A model generated the notes under the pieces. It did not search any database, was not told the origin of the DNA, and saw only the letters and a program-made list of their open reading frames with translations. A stretch of 64,000 bases of DNA from Mesobacterium pallidum. Lineage in GTDB: Bacteria > Pseudomonadota > Alphaproteobacteria > Rhodobacterales > Rhodobacteraceae. A program made the position numbers and the translations under genes. Where the stretch lies: contig NZ_JAIMID010000015.1 in NCBI RefSeq assembly GCF_019966535.1, positions 62,001 through 126,000 on the forward strand, given 5' to 3'. Shown in pieces: positions 28,301-43,300 of the stretch; positions within the stretch are counted from its first letter, which is position 1; every line of letters begins with the position of its first letter.

Positions 28301-31300
28301 AGCGGGCCGCGATGGGTCAGCGTGTAGCCGGGCACGCTGCTGTCAAAGACCAGCGTGACCTTGTCGAAGCCCGCGATGCGCTGCGTCTCGAACCGGGCCG
28401 TGAACACCATCCGGGTGCCGTCGGGCGCGGTCAGGTGGATGCGGTCGCCCGCCTGCAACGCGCGGTTCAGCGCCACCGCCGGGCCCGCGTCGAGGCTGAG
28501 GTCGCGCCAGCCCGCGCGCCAGCCCAGCCCGAAATCCCCGGCCCGCGCGGCATCGGTCGCGTCGTAGCTGCGGCTGAGGTCCAGCGTGACCCCGGCGAGC
28601 GTCACGGTCGCATCGGTCTCGGTCAGCGTGAAGGCGCCGGCCTGCGGCAGCACTTCGACCAGCCGGTCGGTGAAACTGCCCAGCCCCGCCACATCCACCG
28701 CCTCGAGCCGCAGCCGGTAGAAGCCCGAGCGCAGCCCCTCGGGCGGCAGGGCGCCCAGCTGGCCGTTGATCGCGTCGGTCCCTTCGCCCAGCAGGTATTC
28801 GGTGCCGTCGCCGGCGACCAGCGTCAGCGACCAATGGTCGAGGCTGGGATCGGCGACCGAGCCGAAGATGCCGCCGTCCAGCACCGCCCCGTCCAGCAGC
28901 GCCAGCGCCAGCTGCGGCGCCGAACGGTCGCCCGCATCGCGCACGGCGATGGAGCGCTCCATCCGCCCGACACGGCCATCGGCATCGGTCACCTCGAGCA
29001 CGGCACTGATCCGCCCCGGCGCATCCGGCACGATCACCGCGCGACCCAGGTCGTCAAGCGGCACCTGGGCCCCGTCGACCAGCAGCCGGTAGCCGGTGAT
29101 CGGCACGAAGCCCGAGACGCTGACCGACAGCGTCACCGTCTGGCCCGGCTGCGCGGGAAAGGACGGCGTCACGTCGAGCACGGCGATGGGCGGCACCGGG
29201 TCGCGCGTCACGCGCAGAACAAGGGCGCGGGCGACCTCTTCGGTGCCGTCATCGGCGATCACGCGCAGGACCAGATCGCCCAGGTCCCCGGCCTCGGGCG
29301 TGAAGGTCAGCAGGTTGGTGGCCGGATCGAAGCTGGCGGTGGGCGGCAGGTTCTCGACCCGCAACGTCACGGTATCGTCGGCATCCGGGTCGCTGGCCGA
29401 AAGCGTCAGCGACAGCGTCTCGCCCAGCACCACGGCGCGGTTCTGAACCAGCGGCATCGGCGCGCGGTTGCGGTTCAGAACCTCGACGGCCACGTTCTGC
29501 GTCGCACTCGCCCCGCCGGCATCGCGCACCCGGACCGAGATGGCGTAGGTGCCGGCCTGGTCATAGCCGGGCGTCCAGGTGAATTCGCCCGTGCGCGCGT
29601 TCAGGCTGGCACCGGCGGGCAGGGCGCCGACCGGTTCGAACACCACGCCGTCGCCGTCCACGTCGGCGGCCAGCAGGCGGAAGGACAGCGGATCGCCCTC
29701 GCGCCCGGTCTGCTGCGGGGTCGGCACGAAGTTGGGCGCGCGGTTGGTGTTGGTCACGATCAGCGTGACCTCGATGCTGACATGCGCCAGCCCGTCCGTC
29801 GCCTGCACCGTGATCGGGTATTCCCCGGCCTGGAAGGAATGCGGGGTAAAGGATAGCTCTCCGGTCAGCGGGTCGAGCCAGGCGCCGGTCGGCAGCCCCT
29901 CGGCGGCGAAGGTCAGCGGATCGCCATCGGGGTCGGTGGCCTGGAAGGTGTGGGCCAGCGTGTCCAGCTCGGCCACCGTGATTTCGGCCACGGGCGCCAG
30001 CAGCGGGGCGCCGTTGGCGCTGCGAACGGTGACGTCGAAACTGATGGCATCGGATTGCGCGGCGTCCAGGTCCCCGGCGCCGCTGTCGGTGACGGTCAGC
30101 GTGACCGGGTAGGTGCCGATATCCCCCGCCGCGGGCGTCCAGTCGAGCCGGGCGAGGCCGTAGGTTTCCAGCGGCGTGATCGTGGCGCCAGGCGGCAGGC
30201 CCGCGAGATCCCAGGTCAGCAGGTCGCGGTCGGCATCGCTGGCGGCAAAGACAAAGGACAGCGGCTGGCCCGGCACCGCCACCAGCCCGGCTACCGGCGA
30301 CAGCGCGGGGCCGAGGTTGCCCGCCTCGACGCTGAGGATGAAGCTGCCGGTGGCGCTTTGCGCCGCTGCGGCCGTGCCGTTGCCGTCATCCTCGACCGTG
30401 AGCTCGATCAGCCAGTCGCCGCGGTCCACCTCTTCGGGGGTCAGGCGCAGCACGGTCGTCCCATCCTCGCGCGTGACGATCCGGCCGAGCGGAGAGGTCC
30501 CGTCCAGCGGCACCGGGTTCGGGTCGATATCCACCTGGTCCGCGCCCGCCGCGCGGGTCGCACTGGCCGCGAACAGCAGCGGGCCGCCGTCCGGGTCGAT
30601 GCCCGAAAGCTCGATCTCGATCACCTCGCCGCCGGCGACGGACCGGTTGGGCAGCTCGGGCAGCTCGGGCGGGCGGTTCAGGTCCTCGACCACCAGCACG
30701 ATGTCGATCGACCGGCTGGCCGAGACGCCGGTGCCGTCGCCATCGTCGGTCGCGGTCAGCCGCATCACGTAGCGCCCGGCATCCGCGTAATCGGTCAGCC
30801 ACGTGAACTGCCCGGTCTCGGCATCATAGGCCGCGCCCTCGGGCAGGCCGGTCAGCTGGTAGGTGACGCTCGGGTCCTGCGAGCCCTCGTAAAAGACCAG
30901 TTCGCCATCGAAATCCCGCTCGGGCAGGACGAAATCGGGGTTGTCGGGGTCAAGAGCGGGGGTGCGGAAGAAGATGCCCTGCCCCTCGGTCACCGTCCAG
31001 TCTTCGAACCCCTGCAGGATCGGCGCGCCGTTGGCGTTCACCACTTCGATCCCCAGCACGATGCGGGTCACGAGGGTGCCATCGGTCACGTCCACCGGGA
31101 TCGCGTAGCTGCCGGCCTGGGTGTAGCGCGGGGTCCAGCTGAAGAGGCCGGTGGCCGGGTCGATCTCGGCCCCGCCGGGCAGGAGGGGGGCGTAGAAGGT
31201 CAGTGCCTGCCCCTCGGGGTCGGCCGCCGTCAGTGCCAGCCGCAGCGGGTCGCCTTCGCGCACCGTCAGCGGCGCCGGGGTCGCGACCACGGGCGCGAAG

Positions 31301-34300
31301 TTGCCGGGGGTCACGACGATGTCGAAGGTGACCGTGCTTTCCTTGGCGCCATCGCTGACGCCCAGCACCACGTTCTCGTAGCGGCCGGACTGGCCGGGCA
31401 GGGGGGTCCAGACCAGCTCCTGCGTCTGCTGGTCCAGCCAGGCGCCCTGCGGCAGGTTGTCGGCGAACAGCAGGATGCGGTCGAGATCGGCATCCATGGC
31501 GAGGATCGGCAGCCGCATCTCCTCGCCCTCGGCTAGGGTGATGATGTCGCTGGGCGGGCTGATCTCGGGCGCGGTGTTGGTGCCCTCGGCGATCTCGATC
31601 TGCCAGGAGATTTCGCCAAAGCCGCCCGCGTCGTCGTAGACGCGCACCGTGACGGTGCTCAGCTCATCCGCCGTGGCGTCCGGGGTCCAGGTCAGCAGGC
31701 CGGTGTCCGGATCCAGCGCCATCCCCGCCGGCCCGTCCATCTGCACGTAGCCTAGCGGGTCACCCTCGAGGTCGGTGGCAGTGATCTGGTGTTCGTATAG
31801 CACGCCGATCTCGGCCACCAGCGGCGCGTTCTCCAGCACCTCGGGCGCGGTGTTCGAGCCGGGCAGGATGCGCACCCCATGGGCAAAGGGCGCGCGTTCG
31901 CCGGGTTCCAGCAGCAGCGACACGGCCAGCGCGGCGGCGCTTTCGCCCGGCGCCAGCATCCCGTCCTCGCCCAGTTCGGGCGTCAGGTCGATCAGCCAGA
32001 TGTCATGCGAAGAGATCCCGCCCAGCGGCCGCCCCGCCCCGGTCGGATCCGAAGCGTCCAGCGTCAGCTGAACCGGCGCGCGCAGCGGCCTTGTGCCGGT
32101 GTTGGTGACGATCACCTCGTAGGTCGCCACCCCGGTGGCGCGGTCGAACCGGGTGTTCTGGAACTGGATGTCGACATTGGCCGTCACATCCTCGAGCCGG
32201 GTAAAGAGATAGGTTCGCGGTGCCTCCATCGTCACGCCGCGCGCCGATTGCAGCGTGTCCGAGACGCTGACCGCGTAATCCCCGCGCGGCAGGGCGGCAA
32301 AGGTCAGCGTCACCTCGCGCAGGGCCGCGTCGTAGCGCACGCCGGTGATCGGCACCAGCTGACCCAGCCCGTCGACCAGCGCGTAATTGGCCGGTTCCAG
32401 CACCGACCCGACGCCGCTGGTGGCCATGTCGTCGTCGAAGCGCAGGCTGAAGCTGGCGACCGGCAGCGTGGTGATCGCGCCGTCCTCGAAGGTGGAGGCC
32501 ACGATTTCGGGCGCATAGAGCGGGCGCAGCACGTCGAGCCCCGCGCCATGGGCGACCAGCACCCGGCCATCGGCCAGCGCGGCGATCCCTTCGGCATGTT
32601 GCGTTGCGGCCGCCACGGTGACGATCCCGCGCGAGGCGATGTCCATGGCGAGGATGCGCGACAGACCGGCGCCGTCGCGGTTGGTGGTCAGCAGGGCGAG
32701 GCCCGCGAATTCCGACCCCGCCGCGCCGAAGGCCAGCCCGTCAAGCGGCATGTCGAGCGTCGCCAGCACCTCGGCCTGGCCCTTGGCGTCAAACCGCAGC
32801 ACGCGGCCCCGGTCCGGCCAGCTGGTGCCCCAGAGCGTGCCGTCCGGCGCCACGGCCAGGCTGTCCACGCGGGTGTCGCTGAAGGCGGTAAAGCGCTCGG
32901 TCTCCACGTTGAACACGGCGATGCCGTCGCCGGTCGAGACGTAGAGCTGCCCCGCGCCCTTGACCGCGATGGCCTGTGTGACGCTGTCGCCATAGCGGCC
33001 CATGATCTCTCCGGTCTCAGCATCGAGTTGCAGCAGCGCGCCGCCCCCCGTGGTGGCCCAAAGCCGCCCGGCGCCATCGAGCGCCATGCCGAAGATCGGC
33101 GTGTCCAGCCGGGCCAGCGGTTCGTCCGCGCCCAGCCCGTCGCTGTCTACGCGGTAAAGCCAGCCGCGATCCGGCCCGCCCGAGTAAAGCGCATCGCCGC
33201 CCGGCAGCCCCAGCACCGCCATGGCGCCAAGGCCCCCCTGGCTGCCGGGCAGGTCCGCGACGAAGGCCTCGAAGCTGAACGGCGCCACCGAGGTCGCGAA
33301 GACCCCCGGCCGCAGCGGGGATATCGTCGCCGTGACGCCCGCCAGCGCCTCGAGGAACAGCGCGTTCTGCGGGGCGCTGCCGGTCGGTTCGGCCTCGGGC
33401 AGGGGGGTGGCGGCGGTGGTCCCCTCGGCGGTGGTGCCACCAAGGTCCAGCGTCTCGCCGTCGAGGCCCGAGGCGCCAAGGCCCGCGGGCGGCGCCTCGC
33501 GGTTGCCGGCCAAATCGCGGGCCAGGACAAGGATCTCGACCGTCGCGCCTTCGGGCGCGGTCCAGGTAAAGCTGGTCCCGGTCAGCTCGCGCCCCACCAC
33601 CCGGAAATCGCCGCCATCGACCGAGGCATAGACGTTCACGTCACGCAGCCCCGACCCGCCCGCCGCATCGGTCGCGGTCCAGGTGACGGCGTAATCGTCG
33701 GTGCCGGGGATGCGGGTGACGCTGTAGTCGGTCTTGGGCGCGGCCATGTCGAGCCGGTAACTGTACGGCTTCGTATCTTCGGGCGGGGCGATGTCGGTCA
33801 GCACGCGGGCCGAGGCGGTGACGGTCACCCCGTCAGCCGTGTCCGCGTGCCCCTCGGCGCTGTAGCGCACCGATCCGGTCTCGCCCGGCAGCAGCAGGCC
33901 CTCAAGCCCATCGCCTTCCAGCAGCTCGCCCGTCTCGGGGTCGATGGCCTGCACCAGCCAGGTGGCCGTGCGCGAGCCGAGGTCGATCCCGGCCGAGACC
34001 CGCAGGACGAAACCGCGCGTGGCGGTCAGGTCAAGCTCGGCCTGGTAGACCATGCGGCCGGGCGGCACCTGCAGCGACAGCGACCCCAGCGTCAGCCCGC
34101 CCAGCCGGAAGCTGCGGGCATCCAGGCCTTCGTCCAATTCGGTCACGATGCGCAGCTCGCGCACGGGGCGGGGGCTTTCGGCATCGACGGCAAAGCCGAT
34201 CTCGTGCGGCAGGGCGACGTCGCCGGGCACCCAGTTGCCCGCGCCGCTGCCCACCGGGCCGCGCAGCCAGGCCGTGCCCTCGCCCGCCGCCACCCCCGCG

Positions 34301-37300
34301 ATGTCGCGGAAGCGGTCGAGGTCCAGCGCCTCGAGCTCCCCGGTCGTGGCGTCCGATCCGAAATCGGGCAGGTTCACGGCCCCCGCGCCCAGCCAGGGCG
34401 CGTAGATGTTGAAGGCGGTGAAGGTGGTCGGGCGGCTGAGGTCCTGATCGTAATCGGCGGCATCAGGCAGCACGGGCACCGGCACGTCGTAGGGCAGGCC
34501 CCGCGGCGGCTGACGCACGTCGTAGCGGGCGATCGGCGCGGGTTCGGACGGGGTCGACCCGTACCAGGCGCGGACCTGGGCGTAGAAGTCCACCAGGTCA
34601 CCGGTGCTGGCGATCTCGGCCCCGGCCGGGCCCAGCAGCAGGCCCTGGCTCAGCTGCGCCACCAGCGAGGTGACGCGCGTCGACTCGAAGACCGGCGGCG
34701 CGTCGGCCTCCTCGCGCAGCAGCCCGGCCTGTTCCAGCGCAGCGAGGAACCCGTCGATCCAGGCGGCCGCGTCCGCCGCCAGCGCCTGCAAGGCGGGCAC
34801 GGCGGTCTCGTCGGCCAGCACGGCCTGGCGCAGCGTCTCGGCATCGGCGCGCTGACGGGCGACGAATTCGTCCCGGGTCATCGGGGTCGCGGCGGCCACC
34901 ACGTTGAACTGGAACGGCAGGTACCAGGGCAGGTCGCCCGAAATCACCTCGAAGCCCGGATCGGTGAAGATCTCGTGGATCAGCGGGTCCACCGCTTCCA
35001 GCGCATCGATGCCGCCAGCCAGCCCGTCCGCCTCGGCCAGCTCGGGATCGCGGGCGTAGAGGACGGTCTTGATGCCCTCGAAATCGCGGTCGATCAGCGC
35101 CTGCAGCCCGGGATAGGTCTGCACGGCGAATGTCATCTGCGCCTGCCCCTCGGCGGCGAGGTCATAGGCATAGCCGGGCGCCAGCAGCTGTCCGCCGAGG
35201 TTCAGCCCCGATTGCGCGCCGGTCAGGCCGGCGGCGGGGCTGTCCGACCCGTCGCCGATGTTGGTGGCAAAGGACAGGAACGGCAGCCCGTAGGCCATGT
35301 CGTTGCTGCCCATCTCGGGCGCGCCGAAGGTGAAATGGACATAGGGCGTGTCCACGTTGGTCAGGCTGTCCACCACGACCGAGTAGATCCCCGCCTCGCC
35401 CGCCGGCACCACCCGCGGGCCGCCAAGGCCGACGGTCACGTCGCGCTCGATCTCGCGCTCGACCAGGTAGCGGTAGGGCTCGACCGCTTCTTCGCCGTCG
35501 CCGTTCACGACCACCACGTCGTAAAGCCCGTGCGGCGCGTCCTCGAGGTCGAAGGTGGCGATGATGCGGGTGGCGTCGATGCTCTTGACCGAGACCGGCA
35601 GGTATTCCGCCACGCCGGGGCGCGACAGCTTGGCGATGGCGCCGGGCAGGATGCCTGCGCCGTCGATGGTCAACGTGACGAACCGGGCCGAGCCGCCCTG
35701 ATCGGGCGAGACATCGGTGACCTGGAAGGGCAGCACCTCGGCCTTGAGCGTATGGGCGACCGGGTCGCCGTCGCTGCCGCCGAAGCTGCGCACGAGGATG
35801 TAGTAGCTGCCCGCCTCGGTGGACGAGACGATGGCCTCCTGCAACTGGCCGAAGACGGTGTCGTGGCTGGCGTCGAAAATGGCCTGGGTCGGCGGTTGGT
35901 CCCAGCGCACGAAGACCTCGTTCGGGACATCCGGATCGCCGCCGGACAGCGCGACGCGCAGGGTCTGACCGGCCTCCACATCGACGCGGTAGAGCCGTTC
36001 GTCGGACCCGTCGAGCGTGATCGTCGTCGGAATGCCCAGCGTGATCCCAGGCGCGGTGACGGTGAAGGGGGCGATCCCGGCGGCGGTGTTGTTGCCTTCG
36101 AACGCGCCCTCGGGCACCTGGTTGCGCGCATCCGTCCGCACCAGCACGCGCCAGGACGACTCCGCCAGCACCGGCAGTTCGGCCGTCAGGCTGCCGGCAT
36201 ACGCCTCGCCCGCCGCCAGCCCGCCGCCATGGGCGAAACGGCCCAGGAAGACGTCGCCGATGTCCCAGCTGCCGTCCCGGCTGAGGTAGACGCTGTCCAC
36301 CCAGTCGCCGCTCGCATCGGCGGCGCTGTCGTTGGTCACAGCCCAGGTCACCGTCACGCTGTCGCCGGGCGCCGTGCCGCCGGTGATGGCGACGTTGTCC
36401 ACGGTCAGATCCGAGGGCGGCACCTGGTCGATCACCAGCGGCTGGGCCGAGGACCGGACGTTGCTTTCGGCCCCGCCCTCGTAGACCGCGCCGGCAAAGC
36501 TGCCGTTAAGCGGGTCCGAGACGACATAGACGAAATAGCTGTCCGACAGCCCCTTGGGCAGCAGCGCCGACAGCGACACCTCGCGTTTCCCGCCAGCCTC
36601 GAGGGCCGAAAGGTGGTCGTGGTAGCCGAGGAAGAAGTCGGTCTTGGTGTCCAGCGATTCATCGCGGCTGAGGTAGACGAGGTCGCGCCAGCCGCCGCCC
36701 GTGCCGAAGGCACCGGTGTTGGTGATCTCCCACGTCAGCGCGACCGGCTGGCCGGTGATGCCGCGCTGGGGCACGTCGAAGCGGGTGATCTCGAGGTTGG
36801 CGGTCTCGGCCGCCTCGACGGTGATCGCGCCGGTGGTGCGGTTGTTGCCCTCGCCCGCGAACTCGTCCACCGCGTCGGCGGCAGTGCCCAGCCCCCGCAG
36901 CCCGGCGCGGATGGTCGAAGGCTGGTAGCTGCCGCCCTCGTCGAAATCCGAATCCGTCTCGATGAAGATGGTGAACGGCCCCTCGATCCCGATCGGCAGG
37001 ATCACGTCGAGCGTGGCGGTGTAGCTCTCGCCGATCCCCAGCGCGCCGTCATGCACCAGCTCGCCCAGCAGGTAATCCTGTGCGTCGAGCGAGCCGTCGG
37101 CCGAGAGGAACACCCGGTCGGTCCAGCGGCTTTCGCGGGTGGCGCGGCTGCCCTGGTTGGTCACCTCCCAGGCCAGGGTCACGGGGCCGCCGCTGGTGCC
37201 ATCGGTCGGGATGGTCTGGTCGGTGATCTTCAGGTCAGGCTCGGCATAGGTCACGTTCACCGCGCCCCGGCCGAAATTGCCGGTCGGGTCGTCGGTGCTT

Positions 37301-40300
37301 TCATAGACCGTCGACTGGTAGGTGCCGATCACACTGGCGGCGGTGCCCGACAGGCTCTCTCCGCGCGGCAGGTTGCCAAAGCTGTCCACGTCCGTGGCGA
37401 CATGGATGTAATAGGCGCCATCCGTGCCCGGCGGCAGGTCATAGGCCATGGTTTGGGTGTAGGACTGCCCGGCGGCCAGCCCGGCCCCGGCGTCATGCAG
37501 CACCTGGCCGAGGAAATAGGCGCGGCTGCGGTCGAGAACCGGGTCTTTCGACAGCCAGACCGCGTCGCGCCAGTATTGCGTGCCGGTCCAGACGTCTCCG
37601 CCCTCGTTGCGCACGGTGTAGGTGATGTCGATGGGCTCGCCCGAGGTGCCGGGCCCCGAGGCCGTCACCGCGATGACCCGCAGGTCGGCGGCGGTGCCGG
37701 TGACATCGGCCGTGCCCGAGGCGAGGTTGTTGGTCTCGTCCTCTTCGACCACGGCCTCGCGCCCCCGGACCGAGGCGTCGGTGACGACATGCACATACAT
37801 CCCCCGCGCCGAGGGCGGCAGGTCGAAGGCCTGGGAGGCGGTGTAGCTGCCATCCGGCGCCAGCGCGCCGTCGCGCCGGATGTCGCCGAGGTGCCAGAGT
37901 GTCTCTCCGGCGGTGCCCAGCACCTCGCGGTCCGAGAGGTACACGCGGTCGATCCAGCCATCCGCGAGCGTGTCGATCAGCCCTTCGTTGGTGACGGTCC
38001 AGTTGACCACCAGCTGGTCCGTGCCCGCCACCACCGGCGCATCCGTCGTCACGTCCGAGATGACGAGGTCCGGTCGCACGGGTTCATAGCCGAGGATGTC
38101 AATCGCCCGGCCCTTGTAGTTGTTGTTGTCGATCTCGTTCGGGTCGTCGGGGTTGACGTTGATCGCCAGCGTATCCTCGAGCACCGCGTCGTAGGTGTCG
38201 GACCAGGGCGTGATGTAATAGCGCCCCGAGGGCAGGTCGGCGGGGATCGTGACCCGCACCACCATGTCGTAATAGTCCCCGACCTCGAGGTGGCCGGTAT
38301 GGCTGACCTTGGCCAGCAGGCGCGCGGAATTGCCCTTGAGGAAATCGGCCCCCGCGATGTCGGCAAAGGCCGCCGTGTTGGGCCGGCGCGGATCGCGGGC
38401 GATCCAGATCGTGTCCTGCCAGCTGTCGTCCAGCGTCTGGCCCTGGCCCAGGTTGGTGACGCGGTAGCGCAGCTCGATCTCTGAGCCGTAGACCGCCTGC
38501 ACCGGCGCGACGACGCGGCTGGTCACGAGGTCGGGCCGCGGCAGGGCCGAGACGCCGAAAGAGGCCGACCCGAGGTTGTCGCTGTCGAACGGGTATTCGT
38601 CCACGTTCGACCCGGCATCGGTCGAGACCAGCACATAGGCCGTGTTCGACCAGCGCAGCGGCACCGTGCCGATGTCCGAGGTGACGGTGTAGCTTTCGCC
38701 CGGTGCCAGCGACAGCGGGTTGCCGGTGCGGCTGATCAGGATGTCATCTGCGCTCAGCTTGTCGTCCAGCGACAGGTACACCCGGTCTTCCCAGGCGCCT
38801 GTCGCCTCGACGGCGCCCTGGTTTATGATCTCGAAACTCGCGCTGACCGACCCGCCCGCACTGACCGAGGGCGCGACGATGATCGTGCCGACCTTTAGGT
38901 TCGGCCGCGGGTTCAGCGCGACCTCGAGCGCGGTGTCGTCCACCAGCGTGTTGTTCTCGGCCGCGGCCCCGTGTTCGTAGATGCCACGGTTGGTGTTGGT
39001 CACGACGGTGACGCGGTAGAGCCCTTCGATCTGCGCGGGCAGGCGCACCCGCTCGGTGCGCTGGTAGGTCTGGCCGATGGCAAGGCTGCGGGAGTTGGTG
39101 AAGGTGCCCAAGGTGATCGACGGCTTGCTCGGGTCGTCGGGGACCAGCAGAACGCGGTCGGTCCAGCTGCCCGACAGCGGCGCCTGGCCCTGGTTGACCA
39201 CGCGCCAGGCGATGTCGATCTCGTCGCCCTCGGTCGCGTCGGTCTCGGTCGCGATCTCCTGCACCTTGAGGTCGGCGCTGGGCGCCAGCGCGACCTGCAC
39301 GGTCAGCGGATCGGCCCGGTTGTTGCCGCCCAGCACGAACTCGTAGGGTCCGCGATAGGGCGCCGTGGTGACCGAGACGTAATAGGGCCCCTCGAGCCCC
39401 TCGGGCACGTCGATCTCGGCCGTGCGGCGGTAGGTGTCGCCGACCTGCATGACGCCGAGATGGGTGAAACTGGCCGTGGCCACCTGCCCGGTGCCATCGG
39501 GATTGGCCGACAGCGCCACCAGGTCGATCCAGCTGGAGGTGTTCGTGGCGCCGATGCCGAAATTCTCGACCTCCCATTCCAGTGTCAGCGTGGTGCCCGA
39601 GGTGGTGCCGGCATCGGCCCGGATCATCCGGGCGCGCAGGTCGGCATAGGGCGCGCGGGTCACGTCCACGTCATGCGGGACGAGCGCGCGGTTGTTGGCG
39701 GTCGCGCCATCCTCGAACACCAAGCCCGCCGCGTCGGTCACCACGTAGATCTGCAGGCGCTGCGAGAAGGCGGGCGGCAGGGTGATCGCCTCGGACCGGA
39801 CATAGGCGGCGCCCGGGGCGAGCCTGCCGATGCGCGCATAGCTGCCCAGCAGGACGTCGTCTCCGTCCCCGAGGATGCTGTCGGTCGAGGCCCAGACCTC
39901 GTCCGTCCAGCCGGTTTCCGATCCGCGCGCGTCCGAGATGTTGGTGACCGTCCAGCCCACGGTGATCGTGGCCGGGTCGGCGACCGTCAGCGGCGGGGCG
40001 GTCACGTTGCCGACGCGCAGGTCGGCATGGTCGGCCAGCGTGACCTGAAGGGCCTGGGACAGGGTGTTGTCGCCCTCGTTCGACTGCTCTTCGACCACGT
40101 CGGTCGCGTCGGTGAGCACGATCAGCTGCCAGCCATCGCGGATCTCGATCGGCAGCGAAAGGTCGGCGGTCTGGGTGTCGACCGCGCCCGCGTCCAGCGC
40201 GTCCCGCGCGGCGCTTTCATGGATCAGGATGTCGCCGCCGCCGACCACGCCGTCCTGCGACAGGTAGATGCGGTCGATCCGCCCCGCGCCCGCCGTGCCC

Positions 40301-43300
40301 GCGCCGTCGTTGCGCACCTGCCAGGTGACGGCGATGACCTCGCCCGATGTCGCCGTGCCCGGCGCCTGGATGTTGGCGACCTTGAGATTGGGCGTGGCGA
40401 GGCCGAAGGTCACTTCGGACACGTCGCTGTTGTTGTCCTCGCGCCCGATCTCGTAGACGCGGTTGTTGTAATCGGTCACGACCAGGAACTGCCAGGCCCC
40501 GTCCGCGAGGTTTGGCAGCGTCACGTCAAAGCTGACGTCGCGCCAGGCGCCGGGGTCCAGCGGGGCGGCATGGGTGTAATCGCCCAGGTAGCGCGCGCCG
40601 GATGTGGTGCCGGTCTGCGTCAGGTACACCCGGTCGGTCCAGGGCGCGCGGGCGGTGCCTTCGCCAAGGTTGTCGATGCGCCAGGTCAGCCTGGCCACCG
40701 CGCCGGGCGATCCGTTCTCGGGGCCCGCTACGTCACTGACCTTGAGATCCGGCGCGGGCGAGGACGAGATGCGCAGCGGCTCGAGCGCGACGCCGGCGTT
40801 GTTGTCTTCGTTGACGCCTTCGCCCTGTGTGTCGTCTGCATCCGTGACGACGATCAGCCGCCAGGCGTCGGTCAGCCCGCCGGGGATCGTGATCTCGGCG
40901 CTTTGCACGTAGTCCTGGCCGGGGGCGAGCGGGCCGTCCGGCGCCGCCACCTCGGCCAGCAGGATGTCGCCGCCGTCCAACACCGCGTCCTGCGACAGGT
41001 ACACCCGGTCGACCCAGTCGCGCGCGGCGGTCAGCTGGCCGATGTTCTCGACCCGCCAGGTGACGGACCGGGTGTCGCCCCAGCTGCCCTCGGTCGGGCC
41101 CAGCACGCTGGCGACCCAGAGGTCGGGTGCGCTTCCGGCCGCGATGGTCAGCGGCACCGGGTCGGTGATGTTGTCGGCCTCGCCATCGCCCTCGGTCACC
41201 ACGTCGTTGGCATCGACCACCACGGCGAGGGTCCAGTCGCCCACCGCGTCGCCCGGCAGCGTGACCGCAAGGCTCAGGGTCTCGGAGGCGCCCGCCGCCA
41301 GCCCGCCCCGGCCGATGCCGCCAAGAGAGATGTCGTCCTCGTTGCCGATCACCGCGTCGCGGCTGAGCACGACGCGGTCAAGCCGCTGCCCGGCCGCCAC
41401 CGGTCCGGCATTGGTCACCTGCCAGGCCACGGTGACCTGACCGCCCGCCACCAGCGGACCGGTGACGGTCGGCGTGGTCGGGCGCAGGTCGGGATAGGTC
41501 CGCTCGGTCGAGACAAAGTCGATCTGGGCGGTGTTGTTGTTTTCGGCGTCGCGCGCCTCGTTGTCCTCGACGATGCGGGTGGCGCCAGTGTAATCGAGCG
41601 AGACGTTGAAGCGCAGGCTGCCCGCGCCGTTCGCCCCGTCGGGCAGGGTCAGCACCAGGCTGCGCGCCCGGCTTTGCCCGGCGGCCAGGACGGTGCCGCC
41701 CTCGGGCTCGAAGTCGATATACTGGTCGTAGACCCATTGCCGCGTGGTGTAATTGTAGACCCAGAGCCGGTCGGTGAACCCGGTCAGCACGCCGGCGGTG
41801 CCGGTGTTGACCACGTCCCAGGTCAGGGTGATCGTGTCGCCCGCCTGCGGCGCGGCCGGCTGGATGACAAGGTTCTGCACCACCAGATCGGGGACCGACA
41901 GCACCGCGATTTCGGCGATGTTGTTGGTCTCGCCCGTGCCGTCGTCGTTGTCCTCGGCCACCACGTTGTCGAGGTCGGTCACCACGTCGAACAGCATCCG
42001 GCCGGTGCCGTCCGTGCCTTCGGGCCAGGTGATCGTGACGCTGCGGGCGACGCTGGCGCCGGGCGGCAGGGCGCTGTCTCGGGCCGGATCGAAGGGCAGG
42101 CCCTCGAGCACGACGACAGGGTCCAGCCAGAGCGAGTCGTTGCGCACCCGCAGCTGTTCGGCAAAGGGCGCGGTGACCGCCACGCCGCCGGCGTTGCGGG
42201 TGGTCCAGCTGACCGTCACCCGGTCGCCCGGGGCGTAGTTGCCCGCCGGTTCGACGCGCAGATCCTCGATCACCAGGTCGGGCAGCGAGTCGCTGAGCGC
42301 GGTGAAACCCACCGTCGCGCCGTTGTTCTGTTCGCGCGCGAGCCCGCCGCTGGCCTCGTCCACCTGGCCCGCGATGTCGAGCTCGAGCTCGGCCACCAGC
42401 GCGCCGGCGCCCAGCGCGCCGCCGGGCAGGGTGATCGTGACCGAGCGGTTGACGCTGCCGCCCGCCGCCAGCACGGCCGTGCCGTCGCCGGTCAGGCGCA
42501 TGCCGACGATTTCGCCCGTGTCGACGCGGCGCAGGATCACCCGGTCGCGGCCCGGCACCGTGGCTGCGTCGCCCGCGTTGGTGACCGTCCAGCTGACGGC
42601 GACCGGGGCGCCCGCCGTGATCGCCCCGGCCGCCCCGACCGACAGGCCCGAGGGCACGAGGTCGGGCGCACCGCGCGGGGCCGAGGTGACGGTGGCCGGC
42701 CCGGGCTGCGGCACCTCGAGCAGGGAAAACCGCATCTCTTGCGGGACGATCTGGCCGGTCTCGCCCTCGAGCAGCAGCGTGTAGGTGCCGGTCTTGGTCA
42801 GCGCGACGGGATCGGGCTGCAGGAAACTGCTGGCGCCGTCGATGAATTCGCCGTCCGGCCCAAGGATGCGCCAGGTGGTGGCGTAGGTGGCGCCTTCGGC
42901 GATGTGCAGCAGGATCTGCTGCCCTGCGGTGCCCTCGAACCGGAATCCGCGCGTCACCGACCCGGGATCAAGCCGAACCGGCACCGGCTCGCCCAGCGCG
43001 ACCTGCTGAAGCGCGGCAAAGCTGAGCAGGCGGAACGGCATCTCGACCGCGAGGTCGTCGGCGCGCGACAGGCGCAGCGTGTAGCTGCCCGCGTGCAGGT
43101 AGGTCCGCGCGCTGTCGCCCACGTCGTCGTTGAACGTGTCGCCCGACATCCTGCGGCCGCTGGCATCGTAGATCGCCCATCGGGCGTTGCCGTCGTTCAG
43201 TTGGCCGTCGAAATAGACCTCTCCGTCCTCGGGCAGGGTAAAGCTGTAGTCGAGCCAGCCGCGCTTTTCGGGGATCGTGTCCTGCCGCCGTTCGCCGAAG